Part shown: positions 17,818 through 26,049 of the stretch, piece after piece
Layout of the letters: every line of letters starts with the position of its first letter
Position numbering within the stretch: the stretch's first letter is position 1
NCBI RefSeq assembly: GCF_029846635.1
Contig: NZ_JARVTG010000001.1
Span: forward strand, 4,055,001 to 4,119,000
Origin: Pokkaliibacter sp. MBI-7
GTDB lineage: Bacteria > Pseudomonadota > Gammaproteobacteria > Pseudomonadales > Balneatricaceae
Direction: 5' to 3'
Length of the DNA stretch: 64,000 nucleotides
Position numbers and translations under genes: made by a program
The notes under the pieces: model-generated
The model's database searches: none
Seen by the model: only the letters and a program-made list of their open reading frames with translations
Told to the model about the DNA's origin: nothing

Positions 17818-19488
17818 CTATTGGATGCGATAGCGGCGGGTTGCCGTGATCGTGCGGCTCAGCAGAATGACCGGAATAATCCCCACCAGTACGATCAGCA
17901 GCGCTGCCAGCGACGCCTCTGGCAGGCGTTCATCCGAGGCATACTGATAGACATGAATGGCCAGTGTGTCGAAATTGAAAGGGCGCAGTACCAGTGTGGT
18001 CGGCAGTTCCTTCATGCAGTCGACAAACACTACCAGTACGGCGGTCAGCAAGCCGCCGCGTATCAGCGGCAGATGTACCTTCACCAGCGTCTGGCTGGCG
18101 TTATAGCCCATCGAGCGGCAGGCCATGTCCATGGACGGTGTCACCTTGCCCAGACTGGATTCCACAGAGCCTGCAGAAATAGCCAGAAAGCGCACGCTAT
18201 AGGCAAACAGCAGGGTAAAGAGGGTGCCACTGAGCAGCAGGCCGGAGGAGATGCCGAGACTGTTGCGCAGCCAGCCATCCAGCGTGTTATCGAACGCGGC
18301 GAAGGGAATGATGATACCGATGGCCAGTACCGCACTGGGCATGGCATAACCCAGCGTGGCTGCCTGCGTCATGCTGCTCAGCAGGCGACTTCTGTACAGA
18401 CGCTTGGCGTAGGCCAGTAACAGGCCCAGCACGGTGCAGAGCACGGCTGCGGCCAGCGCCAGCGCCAGACTGTTCCAGGCCAGCCGGAGAAAGTCCGGGC
18501 TCCAGCTTTGCTCAGCATGCCGCCAGGCGTAACGTGCCAGGTCCAGCAGGGGCACGATGAAGCCTGCGAGCACGGGCACCGCACAGGAGATCCAGGCCAG
18601 TGCGGCTCTGAATCCGCGTAACCGGTGTAGCTGGATCGCCTTGAAGCGATCCCCCTGCTGAAACTGGCGCTGCCGTGAACGTCCCTGCTTTTCCATGACG
18701 ATCAGTACGACTACGAAGATCAGCATCAAGGCGGCAAGCTGTGCCGCACCACCCAGATTGCCCATGTTCAGCCAGGTATCGTAGATGCCTGCCGTGAGTG
18801 TTTTGACCGCAAAGAAATCGACGGTACCAAAGTCGTTGAGGGTCTCCATCATCACCAGTGACAGACCGACCGCAATGGCCGGGCGGGCCATGGGTAACGA
18901 CACACGCAGAAATGCCTGTAATGGCGTGCAGCCCAGCGTCCGTGCAGCATCCTTCACGGTGGCCGCCTGCTCAAGAAAGCTGGCTCTGGCCAGCAGGTAA
19001 ACATAGGGATAGAGCACCAGCCCCAGCATCCAGATGGCGCCACCCAGACTGCGAATAGGAGGAAACCAGTAATCGCGCGGTGTCTTCCAGCTGAACAGCT
19101 CCCGTAGCCATGCCTGCAGTGGTCCTGAGTATTCCAGCAGGTCGGTATAGACATAGGCGATCACATAGGCCGGTACCGCCATGGGTAAGAGCAGTGCCCA
19201 CTCGAAAACGCGGCGTCCGGGAAAGTGGTAGGTGCTGATCAGCCAGGCACTGACAATGCCGATGGACCCCGCCAGTACGCCTACTCCCAGCATCAGTGTG
19301 AGGGTGGTGATCACATAATTGGGCAGGACAGTGGAGAGCAGGTGGGGCCAGATATTGTCAGTGGGAAACAGTGCCAGCCAGAAAATCGACAGCAGCGGCA
19401 GGGCGACCATAATGGCGGCCACAGAAGCACTCAATAGCCAACCCTGGCCATTGATACTGCGTTGTCTGGAGTAGGAGAGGAATGCCAT
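17818..19488 (-). CDS. fbpB: Fe(III) ABC transporter permease (fused double unit)
   Basis: The protein has 556 residues from an ATG at 19488; in-frame starts 12 codons further out are possible. It has about twelve transmembrane helices in two homologous halves, each with an EAA-type loop: DAARTLGCTPLQAFLRVSLP (about 190-215) and MACRSMGYNASQTLVKVHLP (about 455-480). This duplicated architecture is typical of FbpB-type iron permeases. The gene is downstream of fbpA on the same strand, after a 229-bp gap containing a terminator. It forms the inner-membrane channel for ferric iron delivered by FbpA. Confidence 0.93.
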   Translation of the reverse strand: MAFLSYSRQRSINGQGWLLSASVAAIMVALPLLSIFWLALFPTDNIWPHLLSTVLPNYVITTLTLMLGVGVLAGSIGIVSAWLISTYHFPGRRVFEWALLLPMAVPAYVIAYVYTDLLEYSGPLQAWLRELFSWKTPRDYWFPPIRSLGGAIWMLGLVLYPYVYLLARASFLEQAATVKDAARTLGCTPLQAFLRVSLPMARPAIAVGLSLVMMETLNDFGTVDFFAVKTLTAGIYDTWLNMGNLGGAAQLAALMLIFVVVLIVMEKQGRSRQRQFQQGDRFKAIQLHRLRGFRAALAWISCAVPVLAGFIVPLLDLARYAWRHAEQSWSPDFLRLAWNSLALALAAAVLCTVLGLLLAYAKRLYRSRLLSSMTQAATLGYAMPSAVLAIGIIIPFAAFDNTLDGWLRNSLGISSGLLLSGTLFTLLFAYSVRFLAISAGSVESSLGKVTPSMDMACRSMGYNASQTLVKVHLPLIRGGLLTAVLVVFVDCMKELPTTLVLRPFNFDTLAIHVYQYASDERLPEASLAALLIVLVGIIPVILLSRTITATRRYRIQ

Positions 19489-19572
19489 GTTTGGGATTCT
19501 CTGCATTGCCACGTCAGGGCTCAAGATCGCTGGCAGGGTTTTGCTCAGGATCTGCTGCGGCAGAAAATAAAA

Positions 19573-19598
19573 ACCGAAAGCAGCATGCCGCTTTCGGT
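19573..19598 (-). terminator. intercistronic terminator between fbpA and fbpB
   Basis: On the minus strand ACCGAAAGC (complement of 19590-19598) pairs with GCTTTCGGT (complement of 19573-19581) and is followed by TTTTTATTTT. It lies about 120 bp past fbpA and upstream of fbpB. Leaky termination here would give more binding protein than permease. Confidence 0.75.
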
Positions 19599-19717
19599 GA
19601 CTTGAATATCAGCCCATCGGGCCAGTCACTGGCTAAGAACAAGAGATGCAAGGCCAAGGGGGGAGACCTCATCTGCCAGTGTGTTATCCACTTCCGCTGT
19701 GGGTTGATTGATCCTGC

Positions 19718-20737
19718 TTAGTTATCGAAGCCAACCTTGTCGACCAGCTTGCTGGCCGCTTCACGGGTCTCGGCAATCTTCACCAGCGGCAGTTCATCCT
19801 GTTTGAAGTCGCCCAGGTAACTTTGCAGCAGTTCGGAGCGCTGCACGCCTGCCTTGACCGGAAACTCCTGATTCAGGTCGGCATACATATGCTGGGCCTC
19901 GTCCTGACTGAGGAACTCCATCAGTTTGATGGCGTTGTCCTTGTGCGGGGCATACTTGGCCAGGGAGATGCCGGAGATATTCATATGGGTACCGCGATCC
20001 TGCTGATTGGGCGCAATCGGAGTTACCTGCCTGGCCCACTCGATCTCTTCAGGGTTCTCCTGATTGTTCAGCATCTTGAAGAAGTAGTAGGAATTGCCAA
20101 TGGCCAGATCGCACTGTCCTTCCGCAATAGCGCGAATCTGTGCCCGGTCGTTCCCTTCAGGGCGGCGCGCAAGATTGGCTTTGACACCTGTTAGCCATTG
20201 CTCCGCTTCAGCCTCGCCATGATGGCTGATCATCGAGCCGATCAGGCCCAGGTTGTAGTTATGTTTACCGCTGCGGGTACAGATGCGGCCCTGCCATTTG
20301 GGATCGGCCAGCTGCTCGTAGGACGTTATTTCACCCTGCTGAACGCGGTCTTTGGATGCATAAATCAGGCGGGCACGCGACGTCAGTGCAAACCAGTGAT
20401 TGTCCGGGTCCTGAAAGTGCTGGGGAATATTCTGCTCCAGCAGCTCACTGGCCACCGGCTGGCTCAGACCACGGGTTTTGACATCGTGTACTACACCAAT
20501 ATCTACCGTCATGATCAGATCGGCCGGGCTGTTCTGACCCTCATTCTGCAGGCGTTCCAGCAGGCCTTTGTCAGCGTAGACCACATTGACCTTGACCCCG
20601 GTTTCCTGGGTGAACTGATCAAACATCGGTTGAATCAGAAAGGGCGCGCGATAGGAGTAAACATTCACTTCTTCTGCCGCGTTGACTGAGGTGGTGAAGG
20701 CGGCAACCGTTAACAACAAGACTGACGGTTTAAACAT
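19718..20737 (-). CDS. fbpA: Fe(III) periplasmic binding protein
   Basis: The protein has 339 residues. The ATG at 20737 follows GGAGAGA. Residues 1-20 are a Sec signal peptide (MFKPSVLLLTVAAFTTSVNA-AEE). The mature protein starts EVNVYSYRAPFLIQPMF, typical of FbpA/FutA proteins. The adjacent tyrosines in AIGNSYYFFKML correspond to the paired iron-coordinating tyrosines of the family. It captures ferric iron in the periplasm for FbpB/FbpC. A candidate Fur site lies upstream. An intercistronic terminator separates it from fbpB, and fbpC is not in this transcript. Confidence 0.93.
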   Translation of the reverse strand: MFKPSVLLLTVAAFTTSVNAAEEVNVYSYRAPFLIQPMFDQFTQETGVKVNVVYADKGLLERLQNEGQNSPADLIMTVDIGVVHDVKTRGLSQPVASELLEQNIPQHFQDPDNHWFALTSRARLIYASKDRVQQGEITSYEQLADPKWQGRICTRSGKHNYNLGLIGSMISHHGEAEAEQWLTGVKANLARRPEGNDRAQIRAIAEGQCDLAIGNSYYFFKMLNNQENPEEIEWARQVTPIAPNQQDRGTHMNISGISLAKYAPHKDNAIKLMEFLSQDEAQHMYADLNQEFPVKAGVQRSELLQSYLGDFKQDELPLVKIAETREAASKLVDKVGFDN

Positions 20738-20810
20738 GACTCTCTCCGGACTGCATCTGCCCAACAACAGGTCATTGCGAGGAGATGCCAGGGTGAACTC
20801 AGAATAAAAC

Positions 20811-20846
20811 GCGAATCAGTCTCATTGAACGTAAAAAATGAGTCAA
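20811..20846 (-). promoter_or_regulatory. candidate fbpA promoter with Fur-like site
   Basis: On the minus strand TTGACT (complement of 20841-20846) could be a -35 box. The -10 side overlaps ATGAGACTGATT (complement of 20815-20826), which matches much of the central Fur consensus ATGATAATCATT. Location upstream of an iron-uptake gene supports a Fur-controlled promoter, but the match is imperfect. Confidence 0.4.
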
Positions 20847-20925
20847 TATTTTTTGCACTTTTTGTGCAATTTTTGAGGGTGTGCCTGAGTGGACAAGTGT
20901 CTATGTCTCGATGCGTTCGCTGGAA

Positions 20926-20957
20926 AACATTACAGGAGCCTGAGCTCCTGTAATGTT
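20926..20957 (-). terminator. terminator after M99 carboxypeptidase gene
   Basis: AACATTACAGGAGC (20926-20939) pairs perfectly over 14 bp with GCTCCTGTAATGTT (20944-20957) around a 4-base loop. On the minus strand the stem runs into TTTTCC. It lies 21 bp past the stop of the M99 gene and probably ends that operon. Confidence 0.75.
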
Positions 20958-20978
20958 GGGATGATGATGAGAGCCAGG

Positions 20979-22478
20979 TTACTGGCTCAACTGCACCCAG
21001 ATTTCACCCACCGGGTTACCACGGCTGTCAGTGGCGACCACCGCGTAACGCTTGCCTTCACCATGCTCCGAGTATTGACGGAGCAGCCGTGACTTGTCTG
21101 GCTCAATCAGATAGCCACGATCATCATTGGGCATTTTGCTGGGGGTTTCCGGTACCCAGCCGCGGAAGTTGAGTGTGACTGCTTCATCATTGCTGCCATC
21201 ACCGAAGCTACTGATCAGTTCCAGCCGGTCAGCCGGTGCCAGTTTGAGCGTATCGCCACTGAGCAGAACGTGATGTTTGTCATTGACCGCGACCACGAAG
21301 ACACGGGTGACGTTTTGGCGATGGTCATGCTGCTCCTGCTTTTGTTTGTCAGCATAGCGCGCATACTGCTCGTCGCTCAGGGCTTTGATATCAATGCTGC
21401 CAAACTTCTGGCCTTCCTTGCGGAATACCATCTGGGTGTCTTTGCCAACCCTGAAGCTTTGCTTGAAGTCATTGAGGTTGCCATAGCCCAGCAGATCCAT
21501 GGTGACGCCGCGCTTGTAGTCGGTGCCGATATCCACCACCTGAACCTCATCATTACGGCGGATAGTCAGGGTATCCTTGTCTTTCAGCATGTGCGGCACG
21601 CCATTGACCATCACCTCGGTGTAGTGCAGCCCCGAAGTCGGAATAAGAATACGTGGGGCTTCTGCGACAATACCCAGGCGTTCCATAAAGGCGTTGATTA
21701 CCAGATTGTGATAGAGAATCTTGTCTTCCAGTGAGGGCAGATTTTTCGATGCTTCAACGCCAAAAGCAGGCAGGCATTCCTTGCGCAGTGCGTAGTAGGT
21801 TGCTGTTTTACGCATCTCTGAATAAGGCGTATCCGGATCGGCAGTGCGGGTATTGAAGAAATGCAGGTGATGCTGCTCGTTGCTGATCCTGCTGTTTACT
21901 TCGCCCAGCACGCTGTCTGCCATTTCCTGTAATGGCAGGACGGAGCCGTCATCACAGGTGAAGTTGGCGCTGTCAGCAATCAGTGACTGCCCATAGCGAT
22001 TGGGGTTACGGAGGCTGTCTACATAGACCGGTGAGTGATAGCCCCAGCCGTCATGCAGGTGCAGAAACAGGTCGGCCTGAGACATCAGTTCCTTGAGCTT
22101 GCCAACTACCTGATACATCGGGCCGACTTTGGCGTTGTCATGGAACTGACGGTTCATATCACCATCAGGGCCACGGTCACCCAGGATGATGGATTTCAGG
22201 TTGGCGCGGGGAACGACGATCAGGTTGCCTTTCTCCAGCACCAGATCAGGGTAGAGGTCGGCGGACAGATAGCCACCCGGCTCATCACCCTGTATCCCGC
22301 CGATCAGCAGCAGGGTTTTACCATCCTGCCGACCTTTGACGTAGTAGACATTCAGTTCGTAATCAGAGCCTGCGAAAAACACTTCGTGGCTGCTGCTTGG
22401 GCGGGTGTCAGCTTGCGCCGCACAGGCGCAGCTGAGCGTTGCCACCAGACTCAGGGCAAGACTAATTATTTTTTTCAT
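20979..22478 (-). CDS. M99-family peptidoglycan carboxypeptidase (Csd4/Pgp1-like)
   Basis: The protein has 499 residues with a Sec signal peptide (residues 1-23, ending AAQA-D). The catalytic domain begins with a metal motif QGDE (Q63, E66) in GGIQGDEPGG, where Gln replaces the first His of ordinary M14 carboxypeptidases. This QxxE zinc motif is the mark of Helicobacter Csd4 and Campylobacter Pgp1. The third ligand is probably in LHLHDGWGYHSPV (H140 or H142). Beta-rich C-terminal domains follow. The family trims muropeptide tripeptides to dipeptides in the periplasm and sets cell curvature. The gene overlaps by 4 bp with an upstream YkuD-domain gene, the functional partner in epsilonproteobacteria. 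Confidence 0.85.
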   Translation of the reverse strand: MKKIISLALSLVATLSCACAAQADTRPSSSHEVFFAGSDYELNVYYVKGRQDGKTLLLIGGIQGDEPGGYLSADLYPDLVLEKGNLIVVPRANLKSIILGDRGPDGDMNRQFHDNAKVGPMYQVVGKLKELMSQADLFLHLHDGWGYHSPVYVDSLRNPNRYGQSLIADSANFTCDDGSVLPLQEMADSVLGEVNSRISNEQHHLHFFNTRTADPDTPYSEMRKTATYYALRKECLPAFGVEASKNLPSLEDKILYHNLVINAFMERLGIVAEAPRILIPTSGLHYTEVMVNGVPHMLKDKDTLTIRRNDEVQVVDIGTDYKRGVTMDLLGYGNLNDFKQSFRVGKDTQMVFRKEGQKFGSIDIKALSDEQYARYADKQKQEQHDHRQNVTRVFVVAVNDKHHVLLSGDTLKLAPADRLELISSFGDGSNDEAVTLNFRGWVPETPSKMPNDDRGYLIEPDKSRLLRQYSEHGEGKRYAVVATDSRGNPVGEIWVQLSQ

Positions 22479-23821
22479 TTCAATGCAGTCCAGGACTCGG
22501 AAACAATACTGAAGTCGCCGGGACAGCCGCTCAGCATCAGTGTCTTGATACCCACGTCAGTGTAGCTGTCGCTCTGGTAGTTCTGCTTAAAGGTGACTCG
22601 GTAGAGGTCGCCCTTGACCGGGGCAATCTGCAGATTGGAATAGCTGATCTTCTGCTCGGGACGCTGGGCAAAAATGCCACTTTTGTATACCTGCCAGTCG
22701 GCCAGTTTTTTGCCGCCATCGTAGGTGAACTCTGAGTTATAGAGCGCCAGATATTGGAAAATTTCGTTTTTGCTCCAGGTGTCGATCCACTGGTCAACGA
22801 AGCGGGTTGCCTCTGCCGTCAGAATAGGCTGGATGGGCAGGGCGATGCTGTCCTCGGCCACCAGACTCAGTTTGTCTCCCTCAGGCTTGAAGAACAGGCG
22901 CTTGTGGTCGTAGGAAAACAGGTTGGCTGCGCAGTAACTCTGATTGAAGTCGAATACCACCTGCTTGCCGTCTTCTTTGAAAGCATAGATATTGCTGATC
23001 TTGATATCGCGCTCGGGATAAGCCGCTGCCAGGGTCTTCTTCTTTGCTACCCAGGCGTCCCGGTTGAGGCCGTTGGCATCGTGGAAGGTGGGGTGAAGAA
23101 TTTTGGCCAGTGAGGTGATATCGGCGTTGTTCCAGTCATTGAAGAAGGCATCCAGCTGTTTGAACAGACTGGCCTTCTTAGCCTCATAGGCGGCAGGTGT
23201 CATGAACTCAGTCTTGGGACTGATGATGATATTGGTGCCTGGTTTGAGTACGGGTTCCAGTTCGCGGATTTCCTTGTTCTGGAACGCTACACAGCCACGC
23301 GTGGCGACTTTGCTCGGATCGTTATCGTCACGACCGTGCAGCCAGATGCCGCTGCCATTACGGCCTTCAATACGATCCAGCGGGTTGGGGTAATCCAGCG
23401 GGAAGGCGCCGCTGCCATAGACGGGAGCCAGCTGTGAATCGGGAATGAACTTCTCGATACGGTAAACCCCTTCTGGCGTTTTCAGGTCGCCTTCGCTCTG
23501 CTTATCGCCGTCCTGCTGACCGAATTGCAGGTGAGTAATTTCTCTCACTACGTGGGGTACATCATTCTCCATGTGTACCAGATAGGCATTCTTGCGCTGC
23601 TTATCGATCAGAATGGAGGTGGTGGGCTCGGCATCCCGGCTGAATAAATGAGCAGGCAGCAGCGAAGCTAATTTCTTATCTTCTGCTGTAGGCTCGTCGG
23701 CATGGCTGGCTGTGCTGAGTGTCAGCGCGGTCGTCAGCACTGCAAGCAGCAATCTGCCCTGCTTTTTCAAGGGTACCGACAAACGCTCGCGGCGATATCT
23801 GATCTTGGCTGCTTGGTCCAT
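22475..23821 (-). CDS. YkuD-fold L,D-carboxypeptidase-like protein (Csd6/Pgp2-like)
   Basis: The protein has 448 residues from the ATG at 23821; an in-frame GTG six codons upstream is an alternative. A basic N-terminus precedes a hydrophobic export segment (about 23-41). The YkuD domain (about 65-205) carries H162 in GIWLHGRDD and C177 in ATRGCVAF, the catalytic pair of L,D-transpeptidases. The remaining roughly 240 residues look like an NTF2-like domain (HPTFHDANG, ARWQVYKSG-type segments). YkuD plus C-terminal NTF2 is the architecture of Helicobacter Csd6 and Campylobacter Pgp2, which cleave muropeptide tetrapeptides to tripeptides. The stop overlaps the M99 gene start. Confidence 0.82.
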   Translation of the reverse strand: MDQAAKIRYRRERLSVPLKKQGRLLLAVLTTALTLSTASHADEPTAEDKKLASLLPAHLFSRDAEPTTSILIDKQRKNAYLVHMENDVPHVVREITHLQFGQQDGDKQSEGDLKTPEGVYRIEKFIPDSQLAPVYGSGAFPLDYPNPLDRIEGRNGSGIWLHGRDDNDPSKVATRGCVAFQNKEIRELEPVLKPGTNIIISPKTEFMTPAAYEAKKASLFKQLDAFFNDWNNADITSLAKILHPTFHDANGLNRDAWVAKKKTLAAAYPERDIKISNIYAFKEDGKQVVFDFNQSYCAANLFSYDHKRLFFKPEGDKLSLVAEDSIALPIQPILTAEATRFVDQWIDTWSKNEIFQYLALYNSEFTYDGGKKLADWQVYKSGIFAQRPEQKISYSNLQIAPVKGDLYRVTFKQNYQSDSYTDVGIKTLMLSGCPGDFSIVSESWTALK

Positions 23822-24346
23822 GGACAGTATTGCTTCCACATGTCAGGAATAATGAAGGCACTAACTGAAGCAACAGCACGACGGCAGCTGAGTTAAGGGG
23901 ACTGGTAACCTGCTTCATCTGGTGAGCTTGCTGCCCCTGCGGAAAAGCTGAATTCAGGGTGCGAGGACAATAGTTTTACAGCACTCAGCGCTAAGACACT
24001 GACAGCCAGATGAAGACAAAGTGTGCAGAGATACCCTGAGAAAGCACTCGTCGGTTGGTGCTCCATCCACCACCTGATCCAGAGTAGCAACGGTTGATCT
24101 GATCGCCTGGGGTGGTTAAGCGTACCCTGAGGCAACGCTTTATTTAGAACCAATTCGTATTGTTTCAAAAACTCAATCTGCGGCATTCTACCTGTGGCCG
24201 TATATTGCTGCAAACGCTGCCGAGCATCTCCACATTTTTATACGAACAGGTGTGTGGGAGCAGGTGCTGCTATTATTATCCCTGCTAATCGATGTGGACT
24301 TTGCCTGCCAGCAGACCGACAGTTAGCGGACGTGAAAAGGGTGAGT
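23822..24346. other. intergenic region between csd6-like gene and small conserved gene
   Basis: About 525 bp without a convincing gene. A leftward reading frame at 23893-24213 would begin with TTG, has no ribosome site and no recognisable domain, so I do not call it. The region should contain the promoter for the carboxypeptidase pair. TAGCGGACGT at 24324-24333 recurs at 24377-24386, on either side of the rightward promoter below. Confidence 0.4.
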
Positions 24347-24375
24347 TTGGCGCGTGACAGCGTAGGGCATATACT
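24347..24375 (+). promoter_or_regulatory. sigma70-type promoter for the gene at 24505
   Basis: TTGGCG (24347-24352), a 17-bp spacer and TATACT (24370-24375) form a good -35/-10 pair. The predicted transcript would have a leader of about 120 nt before the ATG at 24505. Direct repeats TAGCGGACGT at 24324-24333 and 24377-24386 flank the promoter 53 bp apart and could bind a regulator. Confidence 0.55.
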
Positions 24376-24504
24376 CTAGCGGACGTTGTCCGGGTGTCTG
24401 CTCTGTGAGCGTCTGCCGCCGCCGGTGGCGATGAACGAAGCCCAGTATGCTGCAACGTTAAGGTGTACCCTGTTTTATTGACACGGATATCAAGGAATTC
24501 ATCC

Positions 24505-24849
24505 ATGCCCTATGTTGAACGAAATGCCGATGGGCAGATCATCGCAGTGTACGCGGTGGAGCAGCCGCAAGCTCACGAGTTTCTTGAGCCCGATGATCAG
24601 GACCTGCAACAGTTTCTGTTTCAGGATAACGGTCGCACCTTTGCCTATATGCGCCAGTCTGACTTGGAGCTGCAGCGCGTCCTTGAGGATGTGATCGATC
24701 TGCTGATCGATAAGGGCATACTGATGTTTACCGACCTTCCGGTTGAGGCCCAGAAAAAACTGGTTGGGCGTAAGCGGGTGCGTCAGGTTTTGAAGCATCG
24801 CAACACTATTCTGGGTACTGACGACGAGGATGATCCTCTGCCGTTATAG
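24505..24849 (+). CDS. small conserved protein ('tryptophan synthase beta-like' family)
   Basis: The protein has 114 residues. The ATG at 24505 follows AAGGAA at 24492-24497. It begins MPYVERNADGQIIAVY and ends in an acidic tail (DDEDDPLPL). It resembles a short family found in Pseudomonas and relatives that is often labelled tryptophan synthase subunit beta-like, a name that does not reflect demonstrated activity. No signal peptide, membrane helix or catalytic motif is seen. It has its own promoter and lies just upstream of the mevalonate operon promoter. Function unknown. Confidence 0.8.
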   Translation: MPYVERNADGQIIAVYAVEQPQAHEFLEPDDQDLQQFLFQDNGRTFAYMRQSDLELQRVLEDVIDLLIDKGILMFTDLPVEAQKKLVGRKRVRQVLKHRNTILGTDDEDDPLPL

Positions 24850-24874
24850 CCTTCCAGCACGCGTCCGGGCTGAA

Positions 24875-24903
24875 TTGCAATTGCCTTGGGGCGTCGCTAC
24901 AAT
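24875..24903 (+). promoter_or_regulatory. promoter of the mevalonate operon
   Basis: TTGCAA (24875-24880), a 17-bp spacer and TACAAT (24898-24903) make a good sigma70 promoter. It excludes any translation start before about 24910. A small stem-loop ACCACT-ggcgt-AGTGGT (24925-24941) lies in the short leader. Confidence 0.55.
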
Positions 24904-24966
24904 CGCCTCACCTCTGGCCCCGTCACCACTGGCGTAGTGGTCTTTCATGCAGATTTTGAAAGGGAA

Positions 24967-26049
24967 ATGCGTTGTTTGCTTCCCTTTTTCGAGCCAAAAA
25001 CACCTCCGATGAAAGCGCACAAGATTACAACCGCGCCTGTCCCAATGCGTTGGGTGGGGCCTATCAGAATCAGTGGCAATATCATGGATGCAGAGGTCTC
25101 AGTGCCCCTGGCAACCTATGAATCTCCCCTTTGGCCCTCTGTTGGTCGTGGTGCCCGCGTTTCCATGCTGTGTGAAGGCGGTATCAAGGCCACGCTTGTC
25201 GATGAGCGTATGTCTCGCTCCATCCTGCTGGAAGCCGCCGATGCCGGAGCCGCACTGAGCGCCATTACCAGCCTCAATAGTCGTCGTGACGAAATGCAGG
25301 CAGTGGTATCCACCAGCAGTCGCTTTGCCCGCCTGATTGATGTGCGTCATCAGATTCTGGGGAACCTGTTATTCGTCCGCCTGGAGTTCACCACGGGCGA
25401 CGCCTCCGGTCACAATATGGTGACCAACGCCGCTGATCATCTGATGCGCTGGATCCTGCAGAGCTACCCACAGCTCAGTTACAGCTCCATTTCCGGTAAT
25501 TTCTGCTCAGATAAGAAGCCCACTGCCGTGAATGGCATTCTTGGTCGTGGTAAGAACGTCATCACCGAAATTCTGATCCCCCGTGACATCTGTGAGCGTC
25601 GGCTGAAAACCACGCCGGAGAAAGTGGTTGATCTCAATATCAAAAAGAACCTGATCGGCACCATGCTGGCGGGAGGGCTGCGCAGTGCCAATGCGCACTA
25701 CGCCAATATGCTGTTGGCTTTCTATCTGGCCACTGGGCAGGATGCAGCCAACATCGTTGAAGGTTCGCAGGGGATGACCCACGCCGAAGTGCGTAATGGT
25801 GATCTGTATTTTTCCTGTACCCTGCCCAACCTGATCGTCGGTTCCGTGGGCAATGGCAAGGGGCTGGATTTTGTTGAAGACAATCTGACCCGACTGGGCT
25901 GCCGTGAGTCCCGTGAGGCTGGTGCCAATGCCCGTCGTCTGGCTGTCATCTGTGCCGCCACTGTACTGTGCGGTGAATTGTCACTGCTGGCGGCTCAAAC
26001 CAATCCTGGCGAGTTGATGGAAGCGCATATTCAGCTGGAGCGCGGATGA
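24967..26049 (+). CDS. mvaA: hydroxymethylglutaryl-CoA reductase
   Basis: The protein has 360 residues from an ATG at 24967 with a close-spaced AGG; an ATG at 25009 just before the conserved core is an alternative. It reduces HMG-CoA to mevalonate, the committed step. Visible motifs are SDKKPTAVNGILGRGK (equivalent to the DKK catalytic-lysine region) and TTGDASGHNMVTNAADH, where the usual DAMGMN is DASGHN. This identifies the NAD(P)H-binding loop but shows a divergent subtype. There is no membrane anchor. It is the first gene of the mevalonate operon, and its stop overlaps the isomerase start (ATGA). Cofactor preference cannot be read reliably. Confidence 0.9.
   Translation: MRCLLPFFEPKTPPMKAHKITTAPVPMRWVGPIRISGNIMDAEVSVPLATYESPLWPSVGRGARVSMLCEGGIKATLVDERMSRSILLEAADAGAALSAITSLNSRRDEMQAVVSTSSRFARLIDVRHQILGNLLFVRLEFTTGDASGHNMVTNAADHLMRWILQSYPQLSYSSISGNFCSDKKPTAVNGILGRGKNVITEILIPRDICERRLKTTPEKVVDLNIKKNLIGTMLAGGLRSANAHYANMLLAFYLATGQDAANIVEGSQGMTHAEVRNGDLYFSCTLPNLIVGSVGNGKGLDFVEDNLTRLGCRESREAGANARRLAVICAATVLCGELSLLAAQTNPGELMEAHIQLERG

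Noticed and set aside
23893..24213. Possible 106-residue leftward gene upstream of the Csd6-like gene
   Set aside because: TTG start, no ribosome site, no domain or convincing composition; treated as intergenic.
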